Below are positions 41,435-50,026 of a DNA stretch of 64,000 nt, piece after piece. Under the pieces are notes generated by a model that did no database searches, was not told the DNA's origin, and saw only the letters and a program-made list of their open reading frames with translations. Source of the DNA: an uncultured Tateyamaria sp. (GTDB lineage Bacteria > Pseudomonadota > Alphaproteobacteria > Rhodobacterales > Rhodobacteraceae); NCBI RefSeq assembly GCF_947503705.1, contig NZ_CANNES010000013.1, forward strand, positions 49,641-113,640, in the 5' to 3' direction. The first letter of the stretch is position 1. The number at the start of each line of letters is the position of its first letter. The translations under genes and the position numbers were made by a program.

Positions 41435-41641
41435 CTGCGGGCGGCTGTGACTTAGGGTGGTGCCGCCAGATAATGCGGGCCAATCATCTGCCATGCAGTG
41501 ATGATGGATGCAAAAGACCCGGCAGCGCCTTAATACGCGAAATAACCGCCCGGCGTCAGGACGGAAGGGTTGGCCTTTCCTATTGCCTGATGAGTGGTTT
41601 GGCTCCAATCTGGCCCTGCAAAATGACAAGAAGCTGAGCCA

Positions 41642-43078
41642 TTGATAGAACCACTGCAACTTGCAGCATTGATGCAAAAGTTTGCGCCCTCCCACGTCGG
41701 CAAGGCCACGGCACTGCGTCTTGCAATTCGGCGCGGGGTGACCGAAGCGATCCTTCAAGCGCAGGATGAGCTGCCTTCGACGCGCAGGGCGGCCGCTGCG
41801 CTGCAGATGGCGCGAAATTCCGTGATCGAAGCCTACGAAGGGCTGCAGGCCGAGGGCGTCATCGAAACACGTCGCGGCGCGCGCCCCCGGGTGTGTGACT
41901 TGCCCGACTTGCAGCCCAAGCGGGGCCAACGGCAAACCGCGATTGCCCTGTCGAAACGCGGAAAAATCCTCAGTGATGATCACCGCAAAGGGTACATTAC
42001 TGGAAATGTAGACGCTTTTGCCCCGGGATTGCCCGATCCGTCCTTGTTTTCGCTCGATAATTGGGCGGTGTGTTTGCGACGTGCCGCGCGCCACAGTCGC
42101 GGCCCTCGGGACCTTTATGACGAGTTTCAGGGGCTGTCCATCTTGCGCAAGGCATTGGCACTGCACCTCAAACGGGCCCGTGGCGTGTCTGTCTCTCCGG
42201 AACAGGTGTTCATTCTGCCATGTACGCAAAGCGCCCTTGCCCTGATGTCGGAGCTTGTGACCGATCCCGGTGATCGGGTCATGATGGAGGATCCGTGTTA
42301 TGCCGGTGGCAAGGCACTGTTTCACGCACAAGGCCTTGAGACTACACCGCTTTGCGATGACTTGACCACAGCGGCGTCCCCCAATCTGGCCAAGCTGATC
42401 TATGTGACGCCATCCACCCAATATCCCATGGGCACCCGGATGAAACTGGCCCGCAGACTGGATATCCTTGCGTTTGCCGAGGCCAACAATGCCCTCATTT
42501 TTGAAGACGATTATGACGGAGACTTCGTGTGGCGCGGGGCCGATGTGCCGCCGCTGTTCTCGCTCGACAAGGCGTCCACCGTTGCCCTTTTGGGCACCGC
42601 CTCCAAAAGCTTGATCCCAGCAATGCGGTTGGGGTGGCTGATCGTGCCACCGAACCTGGTTGATCCTGTCAGACGGGCGCATCGCACCCTCGGTTTTGGT
42701 GTGAATGCACATGTCCAGGCCGCGATGGCTGAGTTCATCACCTCAGGCCATTTTGCGCGGCATGTGCGGACAGCAGCCCGCGTCTATCAGGAACGAATGA
42801 TCTGTCTGACCGATGCGTTACATGACAGTTTGGGCGACGAAATGTACGTTTCCCGACCCGATGGAGGATTGCAAGTGACCGTCAAGTTCGATGATCACGT
42901 TGACGACTTGGCCGTCAAAGATGAACTTTGGGCGCGTGGTATCCACGTGTTGGCCCTATCCACCTTGTGTATCCAAAGCCATGCGCGCGGGTTGGTCATG
43001 GGTTTTTCGCGCGCCAACCCCAAGACTTCGCAGCACTTGGCGCGTGCCATCCGTGATGCGTTGGGCAAGTTGTCGTGA
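41642..43078 (+). CDS. MocR-type regulator (GntR HTH fused to PLP aminotransferase domain)
   Basis: The 478-residue protein has a GntR winged helix (about 20-80: LPSTRRAAAALQMARNSVIE) and an aminotransferase class I-like domain with the PLP Lys in LGTASKSLIPAMRLGW. MocR proteins such as PdxR and GabR sense PLP or amino acids. Translation starts at TTG 41642; ATG 41672 is an alternative. The stop overlaps the GNAT start (TGATG). A PdxR-like role is possible because a PNPOx-like gene lies nearby. Confidence 0.9.
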   Translation: MIEPLQLAALMQKFAPSHVGKATALRLAIRRGVTEAILQAQDELPSTRRAAAALQMARNSVIEAYEGLQAEGVIETRRGARPRVCDLPDLQPKRGQRQTAIALSKRGKILSDDHRKGYITGNVDAFAPGLPDPSLFSLDNWAVCLRRAARHSRGPRDLYDEFQGLSILRKALALHLKRARGVSVSPEQVFILPCTQSALALMSELVTDPGDRVMMEDPCYAGGKALFHAQGLETTPLCDDLTTAASPNLAKLIYVTPSTQYPMGTRMKLARRLDILAFAEANNALIFEDDYDGDFVWRGADVPPLFSLDKASTVALLGTASKSLIPAMRLGWLIVPPNLVDPVRRAHRTLGFGVNAHVQAAMAEFITSGHFARHVRTAARVYQERMICLTDALHDSLGDEMYVSRPDGGLQVTVKFDDHVDDLAVKDELWARGIHVLALSTLCIQSHARGLVMGFSRANPKTSQHLARAIRDALGKLS

Positions 43079-43533
43079 TGGCGGTCACCCGCCCCCTTCG
43101 TGCCGAGGATCGCGAGGCATGGGAGATCCTTTGGGGCAAGTATAATGCGTTTTACGGCCGATCCGGCCCGACTGCCCTGCCCGACGAGGTCATCGACGTG
43201 ACGTGGCAGCGTTTGCTATGCTCCGACACGCCAGTCCATGGGCTGGTGGCAATCGTGAACGACTGCCCTGTTGGCCTTGCTCATTTCGTCTTGCACAGCA
43301 ATCTGATCCAATTGGAGCAGACCTGTTATCTGCAAGACCTTTATGTTGACGATGCCGCAAGAGGGCAGCGCATCAGCCGCGCCCTTATGGCGGCCATCCA
43401 AACCTTCTGCCGAAAAAACGGGATCAAGGATATGTATTGGCACACACACGCAAGCAATGCCCGCGCACGATCGCTGTATGACACGGTGGCACAAGACACT
43501 GGCTTTGTCGTTTATCGTCAACGGCTTGATTGA
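43078..43533 (+). CDS. GNAT family N-acetyltransferase
   Basis: The 151-residue protein has the acetyl-CoA binding region LQDLYVDDAARGQRISRALM and the ending NARARSLYDTVAQDTGFVVY, typical of GNAT enzymes. It overlaps the MocR stop by TGATG and lies 27 bases before the PhzF-like gene, so the three form one operon. The substrate is not known. Confidence 0.88.
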   Translation: MAVTRPLRAEDREAWEILWGKYNAFYGRSGPTALPDEVIDVTWQRLLCSDTPVHGLVAIVNDCPVGLAHFVLHSNLIQLEQTCYLQDLYVDDAARGQRISRALMAAIQTFCRKNGIKDMYWHTHASNARARSLYDTVAQDTGFVVYRQRLD

Positions 43534-43560
43534 CATGAAACGAGAAAGGAGCCTGATGAC

Positions 43561-44349
43561 ATGAGCCTCACAATGTTCCAGGTGGATGCTTTCACCACTC
43601 GGGTTTTTGCGGGCAATCCTGCTGCTGTTCTGATCATCGACGACTGGCTAGACGACCAAGCAATGCTGGCCATCGCGCAAGAAAACAACTTGGCCGAAAC
43701 TGCCTTTGCCAAGCCAACAGGTGACGGTTTTGGTCTGCGCTGGTTCACCCCGGTGCACGAGGTTGAATTTTGCGGGCATGCTACATTGGCAACCGCACAT
43801 GTCCTGTTCGCGCATTATGGCGCGACCGGCGATCTGTCGTTTGACACACGGGTCGGGCGCCTAAATGTGCGTCGCAACGATCGTTGCTATGCCCTTGATC
43901 TGCCTGTATTCCCTCCGGACCGGTTGGGGGCTAGTGATCCGGATTTGGCACTGCTTTTGACACAACCACTGGTGGCCACATTCCGCAATTTCGAGAACTA
44001 TTTTGCGGTGCTGCCGGACGCGAACACACTGCGCACCCTCGCCCCGGACCTTGCCAAAATCGAAAGCCTCTTTCCGTTTGGGCTCTGTGTCACCAGCCCC
44101 GGGGACGGTCCGGACTTTCTGTCGCGATACTTTGCACCGGGCGCTGGCATACCGGAGGATCCGGTGACAGGGTCAACCCATGCAACGCTCGTGCCGTATT
44201 GGGCGGACCGCCTGGGCAAAACTTCCCTTTCCGCGCATCAAGCCTCGCGCCGTGGGGGCGATCTTGCGTGCAGCCTGACCGGTGACCGCGTGACCCTAGA
44301 AGGCAATTGCGTGACCTTTATGAAGGCCGAGGTTTATCTGCCGACTTAG
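43561..44349 (+). CDS. PhzF-family isomerase/epimerase-like protein
   Basis: The 262-residue protein has the PhzF fold: QVDAFTTRVFAGNPAAVLII at the start, the catalytic Glu in NNLAETAFA, and the second-domain motif DPVTGSTHATLVPYW. PhzF acts in phenazine synthesis, but most family members have unknown substrates and no other phenazine genes are here. GAAAGGAG precedes the start. It is co-directional with MocR and GNAT. Confidence 0.9.
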   Translation: MSLTMFQVDAFTTRVFAGNPAAVLIIDDWLDDQAMLAIAQENNLAETAFAKPTGDGFGLRWFTPVHEVEFCGHATLATAHVLFAHYGATGDLSFDTRVGRLNVRRNDRCYALDLPVFPPDRLGASDPDLALLLTQPLVATFRNFENYFAVLPDANTLRTLAPDLAKIESLFPFGLCVTSPGDGPDFLSRYFAPGAGIPEDPVTGSTHATLVPYWADRLGKTSLSAHQASRRGGDLACSLTGDRVTLEGNCVTFMKAEVYLPT

Positions 44350-44502
44350 ATCCCGTGTCACCGTCAAGGTAGTCATATTTACCTGACCCGCGGCACCTTC
44401 CAAACGCCGCCTAGTGATCGGGCTGGACGTCACCTGCCGGAATTGCAACTCTATCGTGAGATCGTTGACATTTGACATGCAAACCACAAACGCCGCCACG
44501 CC

Positions 44503-45273
44503 ATGACACAAAATCGCCGACAATATGGCACGGCCCCGTCCACAGTCGTTGTGCTTCATGGTGGTCCGGGCGGCGCGGGCGAGGTTGCACCCTTCGCCGA
44601 GGCGCTGGCCGGTTTAGGACACGACGTTCTGGAACCCTTTCAGGCAGCCATGTCCGTGGATGCGCAAGTTGCAGAACTCCACAGCCAGATTTCGGCGTAT
44701 TGCACGGCGCCTGTCACACTGATCGAGTGGTCCTGGGGCGCCTGGCTGGGATGTTTGTTTGCCGCGCGGCATCCTGATGCCGTGCAAACCCTGATCCTTG
44801 TAGGGTCGGGGCCGTTTGAGGCACGCCATGCCGAAGCAATCAGGCATACCAAAGCCGCGCGGCTAACAGCCGAGATGCAAGCAGAACTGGGCACCCTGCG
44901 CCTCGAACGGGGCAATCCAACCCATGTCGCACGGTTCATTGAACTGTCAGATGTCGCGGATACCTATGCCAGGGACCAATCCCCGCCCCCGGTTGTTCAT
45001 TTCGACGAACGTATTCACGCCGCGGTCTGGCAGGATGCCAAAGCCTTGCGCCAAAGCGGTGCTTTGCTGAAGGCTGTTGGAACCATCCGCTGCCCCGTCA
45101 CCGCAATTCATGGCGATTATGATCCGCGTCCGGCCGAAGGAGTTTCGGCCCCGTTGCTCCGTGTTTTGCCGAATGCCACATTCCACCTGCTGGCCAATTG
45201 TGGACACAAACCTTGGCAGGAGGTGCATGCCCGGGATGCGTTCTACCGGTTGATCAAGGACGCCATTGGCTAG
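44503..45273 (+). CDS. Alpha/beta-fold hydrolase
   Basis: The 256-residue protein shows an oxyanion HGGPGG motif, a nucleophile elbow EWSWGAW (Ser), the acid in IHGDYDPR and the His in NCGHKPWQE. It lacks a signal peptide. The substrate is unknown. It follows the PhzF-like gene after 153 bases in the same direction. Confidence 0.88.
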   Translation: MTQNRRQYGTAPSTVVVLHGGPGGAGEVAPFAEALAGLGHDVLEPFQAAMSVDAQVAELHSQISAYCTAPVTLIEWSWGAWLGCLFAARHPDAVQTLILVGSGPFEARHAEAIRHTKAARLTAEMQAELGTLRLERGNPTHVARFIELSDVADTYARDQSPPPVVHFDERIHAAVWQDAKALRQSGALLKAVGTIRCPVTAIHGDYDPRPAEGVSAPLLRVLPNATFHLLANCGHKPWQEVHARDAFYRLIKDAIG

Positions 45274-45322
45274 ACCCACAAATCGCGCGCTGTCCGAGGA
45301 AAAGCTCAGCCGTTGATCGGCC

Positions 45323-46021
45323 TCAGCCGCCTTGGTTCGGGTCGGTACGTGATTGACCGCCATATGTGAAGGTGCGCACGTGATCGGGGACGCCCACATG
45401 GCTCAGGTTGCGCGGATCAGCGATGGGTGCGCCCACTTGGGTCGTGACCGGGATGACGCCCGCCCAGATGGGTAGGTCATAGTCCTGCTCATCGTCCACA
45501 GGCCCACCAGTACGGACCTTTGCGCTGCCTTCTGAAATGGGCATGCACAAGACCGTTGTTGCCTTGATATCCTGTGGGCCGTCCGGCCTTAGTTCGTCAT
45601 ACCGCCCCGGGAACAGACCATTCACAAAGTGACGCAGTTTCTCCAGTTTTTCTGTCGGGTCCTCCACCTTTGAAGCGGTCCCAAAAAGTGTCACGGACCT
45701 CGAATTGACCGAGTGATGCAGGCCCGAGCGGGCAAGCACGAAACCGTCCAATATCGCGACAGACATGCAGACAGCCGCACGGGTGGAGTTACGCAACGTG
45801 CGGCTGGCGGCAGACCCATGCCAGTAGACATGATCGCCTTCGCGCCATTGCAGGGTTGGGGTCACGAGCGGTTTGCCATCAATTGTGTAGGCAACGCTGC
45901 ACATGGGCTGGGCATCGAGAATGCCGTAGACCGTCGGCCTGTCGAACGCGCCACGCTCGTGATATCTGCGCAAGCGCGACATGTCAGTTTTTTGTAAGTC
46001 TTCCACCATCGGTTTTTCCAT
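45323..46021 (-). CDS. Pyridoxamine 5'-phosphate oxidase-like flavoprotein
   Basis: The 232-residue protein has the split-barrel PNPOx-like pattern: GRPTVYGIL-type start FDRPTVYGILDAQPMCSVAY, VTPTLQWREGDHVYWHG and ASRTLRNSTRAAVCMSVAI. The family includes FMN or F420 oxidoreductases and haem-degrading proteins. True PdxH identity is unlikely because the C-terminal signature of PdxH is absent. It converges with the hydrolase. Confidence 0.82.
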   Translation of the reverse strand: MEKPMVEDLQKTDMSRLRRYHERGAFDRPTVYGILDAQPMCSVAYTIDGKPLVTPTLQWREGDHVYWHGSAASRTLRNSTRAAVCMSVAILDGFVLARSGLHHSVNSRSVTLFGTASKVEDPTEKLEKLRHFVNGLFPGRYDELRPDGPQDIKATTVLCMPISEGSAKVRTGGPVDDEQDYDLPIWAGVIPVTTQVGAPIADPRNLSHVGVPDHVRTFTYGGQSRTDPNQGG

Positions 46022-46392
46022 CTGCCTTCAATGTGGTTCTTATTTTGGCAGGATTAATGCGGCTTCTCTACGACCACTTTTCAGCGAAATGGCAGAACCA
46101 AAACACTACATTCTCGGCACCATTCACGCCGTCAGCACATTTTTGCCCGTTGCGAGGGACGTCGAGGATCACGCACGCAAAGCCGACGACATTGGTGTTG
46201 CAACCCTGGTTTCAGGGCTTTGCCCATCCGCCATTTCGTAGGAGTGTGCAAAGAGCAGCGGCTTGTCGCTTGAACCCCCATGAACACATACGCTAGCCTC
46301 ACAGGCGGCGATCACGAATAGCGTCACTTGCGCATGCGCCCCTGGCTTAAGCCACGTGCAATACGACCATACGGGCAGGGCAAACCGACATC
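46022..46392. other. Intergenic region before the carrier-protein gene cluster; no gene seen
   Basis: These 371 bases separate the minus-strand PNPOx-like gene and the plus-strand cluster starting at 46393. Short frames exist but none resembles a known family or has a good ribosome binding site. It must hold promoters for both directions. Base composition is mildly lower in GC than the flanking genes. Confidence 0.4.
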
Positions 46393-47385
46393 ATGAGTAA
46401 CCTGGTTTTTCCGAATGCTGCCGCCATTGCGCGCCTGCGGGACACGGTTCGCGAGAGACTGTCGGTATCGCTTCTTCATTTGGTGTTTGACGTTTTCGCG
46501 CCCGATACGCCTTCGCCTGTTACAAGGGTGGAATTAACCGATCTGGTCCTGAACGAGGAAGGGTTTCCAAGCGCTGTGGTGTTTGCGTTGCACGGGGCGA
46601 TGGTCAGAGCCGCGTTGAAGGACGACATGTCTGTAGTGCCCCGTCTGCTCGGCATTCTGGGCAGGTTACTCGACCGTGACACACGAGAACCCGAGACAAT
46701 TGCCTTAGCTGCGTTGTCCGATGCGGCCCTTCATGCTGACGATACCTATCTGCTCCAGGCCACCTTTGCGGACGATGTCGGAGTGACGACGACACTGGTG
46801 GGACCATCCGCCGAAAGCGTAAGCCGGTCCGAGGCGCTGATGGCCGAAGCGCTTGCAGTATTGGAACGCACCGCTCCCGACTGGAGCGCAGAGCTGCCGC
46901 TGTTGTCCAGGCAAGTCTTGCTTGCAAAGCCCGCCTCCCCAACTGATCGCGCCTTTGGCGGGGCTGCTGTCTTTGACGCCTTTGGAGCGGTATTGATGAA
47001 TCCCGACGGATGGCACGATCCGTCCACCGTTCTCATGGCCTTGATCCACGAAGCGTCCCATCAGCACATGTTTCTCTTTCACCTCGACGATCCGGTTCTG
47101 AAGAACGATGCGGCTGCGGTGTTTACGTCTCCGCTGCGGGCAGAACCGCGCCCAATGGAGGGGGTTTTTCACGCGCTCTGGGTCTCTGCCCGGATGACGG
47201 TGGCAGCCGATGCAGTGCTGAAATCGCCGCACCGACCGACTTGGGCCAGCGCCTTGCGTTCTCATCAGGTCGCCGCGTTGCAGAGCTTTCGCGACTGCGA
47301 AAAAACGGTGGCAGAGCACGCGGATCTGACGGCTTTGGGAGCGAAATTGTTCCAGGATGCGCGAGACGCCGTTGATGCCGTTTGA
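46393..47385 (+). CDS. HExxH-motif peptide beta-hydroxylase-like enzyme (2-oxoglutarate-type, putative)
   Basis: The 330-residue protein carries LIHEASHQHMF (HExxH at residues 219-223) followed by SPLRAEPRPMEGVFHALWVS (about 246-265). The RP-x3-G-x2-H segment after an HExxH is the pattern I know from the 'HEXXH motif-containing putative peptide modification' family, whose studied members are 2-oxoglutarate-dependent peptide beta-hydroxylases; His260 is the likely third ligand. There is no signal peptide, so a secreted protease is unlikely. The gene overlaps the adenylating enzyme gene by 11 bases and is followed by a carrier protein, so the substrate may be a carrier-bound amino acid or peptide. 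Confidence 0.72.
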   Translation: MSNLVFPNAAAIARLRDTVRERLSVSLLHLVFDVFAPDTPSPVTRVELTDLVLNEEGFPSAVVFALHGAMVRAALKDDMSVVPRLLGILGRLLDRDTREPETIALAALSDAALHADDTYLLQATFADDVGVTTTLVGPSAESVSRSEALMAEALAVLERTAPDWSAELPLLSRQVLLAKPASPTDRAFGGAAVFDAFGAVLMNPDGWHDPSTVLMALIHEASHQHMFLFHLDDPVLKNDAAAVFTSPLRAEPRPMEGVFHALWVSARMTVAADAVLKSPHRPTWASALRSHQVAALQSFRDCEKTVAEHADLTALGAKLFQDARDAVDAV

Positions 47386-48832
47386 GCCCCGAAACATAGG
47401 CGAGCTTATCGCAAGCCTGGCTTGCGACGACCCAACGGCCTTCGCGGTTGAGCAGGATGGCCACCGTCATTCCCGCGCTGACATCTTTGAGGGTGCGACC
47501 GGCCTGGCCCAGTATTTTCATGATCAAGGCATTTCGCATGGTGCTGCCATCGGTCTGGTTCCGGTCAACCGGCTGAGGTGCATTCAGGCCATGATCGCCC
47601 TGTGGTCGGTGGACGCGGCGGTGTTGTTTCTCGATCCGCGCCAAACCGGGCAAGAGTTGGATACGGCACGCATGGCCGCAGGCTTGGATGCCATCTATTC
47701 GGATGCGCCCAGCATGGCGAAACGAACGGATGTGCAAATCTTCCCCGAACCCACTGCTTGTTGCGACAACCGCGGATCCCTTTCCTTTTCACCCGGATCA
47801 GAGCACCGGGATGCATTGATCCTCTCCTCTTCCGGCACCACGGGAGTGCCCCGGTTTCGTCGCCAGTCCCATACCGCGATCCTCAACGGAATCGCGACCT
47901 CGAACCGCATTCTGAACATCAACGCTCCCCTGCCCCACATCAGTGTAGGAAGCCTCAGCTTTGGCGCGGTTTTGATGCACTGGATCAAGCTTTTGATCCA
48001 CGGTGTTCCCATTCTCAGCCTGCCTTTGCTCTATCGTCCGATCGACTTGCATAACGCGTTGTCGCGGGTGGAGTTCGAGGCAATCGGCCTGCCACCCGTT
48101 GTCATCCGGGACCTCTTGGCCTTTCACAAGGACCGTCACCTCGCAGACGGCCCCGTTTACCCGCATATCCGCCGGATGGGATCGGTGGGCGGGCCGATTG
48201 CGCCGAACGATCTGGTGCGCGCGTTTCAGATGCTGACCCCCGGCGTCATGAACATCTATTCGATGTCCGGCGTTGGCGCGGTGTCTGTTCTGGAGGGGTC
48301 GGACATCCTGACGAAATCGAAGTCCGTCGGAAAACCGCTTACAGGTGTCACGGTTCGGGTTGAAGATGATGCGGGGCACCCCCTGCCGCATGGGCAGGTC
48401 GGCCACCTTGTCGCAACCGCCGACTGGATGACCGACGCGCAGCCTGTGCGCACCGATGACATGGGCTGGATTGACGCCGACGGTTATCTTTTCGTCGCGG
48501 GGCGTGCGGGCCAGGTCGCATGCCGCAATGCGATCAACATCAATCTGCGTGATCTCGAGCAAGACGTGAAAAGCCTGGACTGGGTGCGTGATTGCATTGC
48601 CTTTGCCCTGACAAACGGTCACGGGCCGGACGATGCGATATATCTGGCCATTGAGGCGCGAGGAAGTACAGACGCGATGAAATCAGAGCTGAAACGGGCG
48701 ATATCACCGCAACGCAGACCCGACAAAATCCTGATCAGCCCATCGCTTGCGCGCAATGCCTCGAACAAGCTTTCATTGCGTGTCTTGCGGGCGATCGCCG
48801 AAGGAAAGGAACAACGCTTTGTCGACTTCTGA
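47375..48832 (+). CDS. Adenylate-forming enzyme (acyl/aminoacyl-AMP ligase)
   Basis: The 485-residue protein is an ANL-superfamily enzyme with a phosphate loop LSSSGTTGVPR, a DDMGWIDADGYLFVAGR hinge region and a C-terminal Lys in NASNKLSL. The usual final Lys of the first motif is Arg. The position that holds the alpha-amine-binding Asp in amino acid-activating domains (FD-x-S) appears as SFGA, which hints at an acid without a free alpha-amine, but the alignment is by eye. It overlaps both neighbours and should load the carrier protein. ATG 47357 is an alternative start. Confidence 0.82.
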   Translation: MPFEPRNIGELIASLACDDPTAFAVEQDGHRHSRADIFEGATGLAQYFHDQGISHGAAIGLVPVNRLRCIQAMIALWSVDAAVLFLDPRQTGQELDTARMAAGLDAIYSDAPSMAKRTDVQIFPEPTACCDNRGSLSFSPGSEHRDALILSSSGTTGVPRFRRQSHTAILNGIATSNRILNINAPLPHISVGSLSFGAVLMHWIKLLIHGVPILSLPLLYRPIDLHNALSRVEFEAIGLPPVVIRDLLAFHKDRHLADGPVYPHIRRMGSVGGPIAPNDLVRAFQMLTPGVMNIYSMSGVGAVSVLEGSDILTKSKSVGKPLTGVTVRVEDDAGHPLPHGQVGHLVATADWMTDAQPVRTDDMGWIDADGYLFVAGRAGQVACRNAININLRDLEQDVKSLDWVRDCIAFALTNGHGPDDAIYLAIEARGSTDAMKSELKRAISPQRRPDKILISPSLARNASNKLSLRVLRAIAEGKEQRFVDF

Positions 48833-49082
48833 TCATGTTTTGCAGGCGGTGATCCGCGCGTTCCGGCGCGCCTTCCCCGATGCCCACATTTCAGGGCAAA
48901 GCGATTTCTTTGATCTGGGCGGCGACTCTCTGGCGTTGATCAGCTTATGCACTGATCTGGAAGGTGAATTGAGGATCGACGTGGCCCCCGCAAGCCTGCT
49001 CTACCACCCAACGGTCGAAGACTTTGCCGCCGCCATCGGGGGAATGTCGGCCCAGCGCACCGATCTGAACGCATCAAACTGA
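48819..49082 (+). CDS. Acyl/peptidyl carrier protein, TTG start
   Basis: The 87-residue protein is a stand-alone carrier domain. DFFDLGGDSLALISL places the phosphopantetheine Ser at residue 37. The start is TTG at 48819, inside the end of the ligase gene, because AAGGA at 48806-48810 sits eight bases upstream and the family begins there. Its 3' end overlaps the convergent thioesterase gene by 82 bases. It should carry the acid activated by the neighbouring ligase. Confidence 0.88.
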   Translation: MSTSDHVLQAVIRAFRRAFPDAHISGQSDFFDLGGDSLALISLCTDLEGELRIDVAPASLLYHPTVEDFAAAIGGMSAQRTDLNASN

Positions 49083-49702
49083 CCAAACAACTCTGCACAT
49101 ACCTCATCGCTGTAGTACTGCCCGTGGCCAGTGTGCAAAACCTCACGACGGTAGTGGGAGAACAGTTGGATCGCGCGGTTTTGACCCGCCACGGCGTCTC
49201 GGCGAAACGGATCATTCAACGGATCATTCAACGGATCATCTTCGCCATAGAACAACAGCGCCGGTCGCCCGGTGGCAATGTCAGGCAACATGCAATTGAT
49301 AAGGCAAAGGTGCCCCACTCGGATACCATTGCCGGGCAAGAGCGTGCTGAGTTGCATCGCCATCCCTGCCCCTTGGCAGCTTGCGCCAATGTCGAACTGC
49401 CGATTTGGGAATGCCGCGCGGATCTGAGTGCTGAGGTATTGCGTCAACTGTAACCGAACCGCGCTAAGGTCCTCGCCCTCTGGGACGATAAGGTGGGACG
49501 AGCGGGAAAAGATAACCGGTTGGTCCGGGCCCAGTATTCTCGCAAGATCGGTTGCTTCGTGCGAGGCGTTGAAAATCCATAGCAAAGGTGATCGCGCTCC
49601 GTCCTCATTCAGGACACGCAGAATTCCCTGCTCATCGATTGGGCGGCCAGCCCACGAGAACATCAACCTTTTCTGTGGGATCAAGGGGTCGATGCTGGAC
49701 AT
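49001..49702 (-). CDS. Thioesterase-like alpha/beta-hydrolase with Cys nucleophile
   Basis: The 233-residue protein resembles type I/II thioesterases of NRPS/PKS systems. The elbow reads GASCQGAGMAM, so the nucleophile is Cys109 in place of Ser. Asp155 or Asp156 (FYGEDDPLND) and His193 (TGHGQYYSD) complete a triad. Cys thioesterases are known in biosynthesis of beta-lactones and beta-lactams (obafluorin, sulfazecin). It faces the carrier protein gene with overlapping 3' ends, and is divergent from the small peptide gene. Confidence 0.78.
   Translation of the reverse strand: MSSIDPLIPQKRLMFSWAGRPIDEQGILRVLNEDGARSPLLWIFNASHEATDLARILGPDQPVIFSRSSHLIVPEGEDLSAVRLQLTQYLSTQIRAAFPNRQFDIGASCQGAGMAMQLSTLLPGNGIRVGHLCLINCMLPDIATGRPALLFYGEDDPLNDPLNDPFRRDAVAGQNRAIQLFSHYRREVLHTGHGQYYSDEVCAELFGQFDAFRSVRWADIPPMAAAKSSTVGW
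49207..49239 (-). repeat. 12-bp tandem repeat inside the thioesterase-like gene
   Basis: The unit ACGGATCATTCA occurs 2.75 times in tandem. On the coding strand it gives DDPLNDPLNDPF just after the presumed catalytic acid. It keeps the frame and so adds four residues per unit, a likely slippage expansion. Confidence 0.8.
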
Positions 49703-49765
49703 GGGGCGAGTGGTCTCATAGCTTGGCGTAACCGCAACGTGCCGCCATGTTTGAAAGGGATACGC

Positions 49766-49930
49766 ATGCCAGTCAATTCGGAAAAACTGTTGCTGCTCAA
49801 GGGAACGGATGCAGCGCGCACTCCGAAAGTTGGTAGCCCGATTGAACCACCGACACCAAACCGCGTTGACGCCCTGTCAGACAAAGCCGCTGATGCCATA
49901 TCAGTGAACGCAAGCGCCGCACAAGACTAA
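49766..49930 (+). CDS. 54-residue peptide beside the hydroxylase/carrier cluster
   Basis: A short gene starting at ATG 49766, with AAAGGGA five bases upstream, encodes a 54-residue peptide. It begins MPVNSEKLLLLKG, has a Pro-rich middle (VGSPIEPPTPNRVD) and an Ala/Asp/Asn-rich end (AADAISVNASAAQD). There is no signal peptide, Cys or membrane segment. It is divergent from the thioesterase and followed by two hairpins. It could be a ribosomal substrate for the HExxH enzyme, or an unrelated small protein; I cannot tell which. Confidence 0.5.
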   Translation: MPVNSEKLLLLKGTDAARTPKVGSPIEPPTPNRVDALSDKAADAISVNASAAQD

Positions 49931-49938
49931 GCCATGGC

Positions 49939-49976
49939 TGCACGTGCCTGAGGCGTGCAACCCGATGGTTTTCGGG
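49939..49976. terminator. Two adjacent hairpins between convergent genes
   Basis: Two perfect stems lie back to back: TGCACG / CGTGCA (49939-49944 with 49954-49959) and CCCGA / TCGGG (49961-49965 with 49972-49976). They fill the gap between the plus-strand peptide gene and the minus-strand RTX gene and probably end transcription from both sides. No strong T-run follows. Confidence 0.45.
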
Positions 49977-50026
49977 CCAGTGTTTAGGCGCGTTTGGGTA
50001 CGGCCCTGTCTGGAACGGGAGGTTTT

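Noticed and set aside
41306..42712. Minus-strand open frame opposite the OYE end and MocR gene (468 codons)
   Set aside because: Antisense shadow; no recognisable protein, while both plus-strand genes have full motifs.
43561..44349. Phenazine biosynthesis locus based on the PhzF-like gene
   Set aside because: No phzA/B/D/E/G genes nearby; PhzF-like proteins are widespread with other roles.
46393..47385. Plain secreted zinc metalloprotease based on HExxH
   Set aside because: No signal peptide, and the downstream RP-x3-G-x2-H pattern and carrier-protein neighbours fit a peptide or carrier-bound hydroxylase better.
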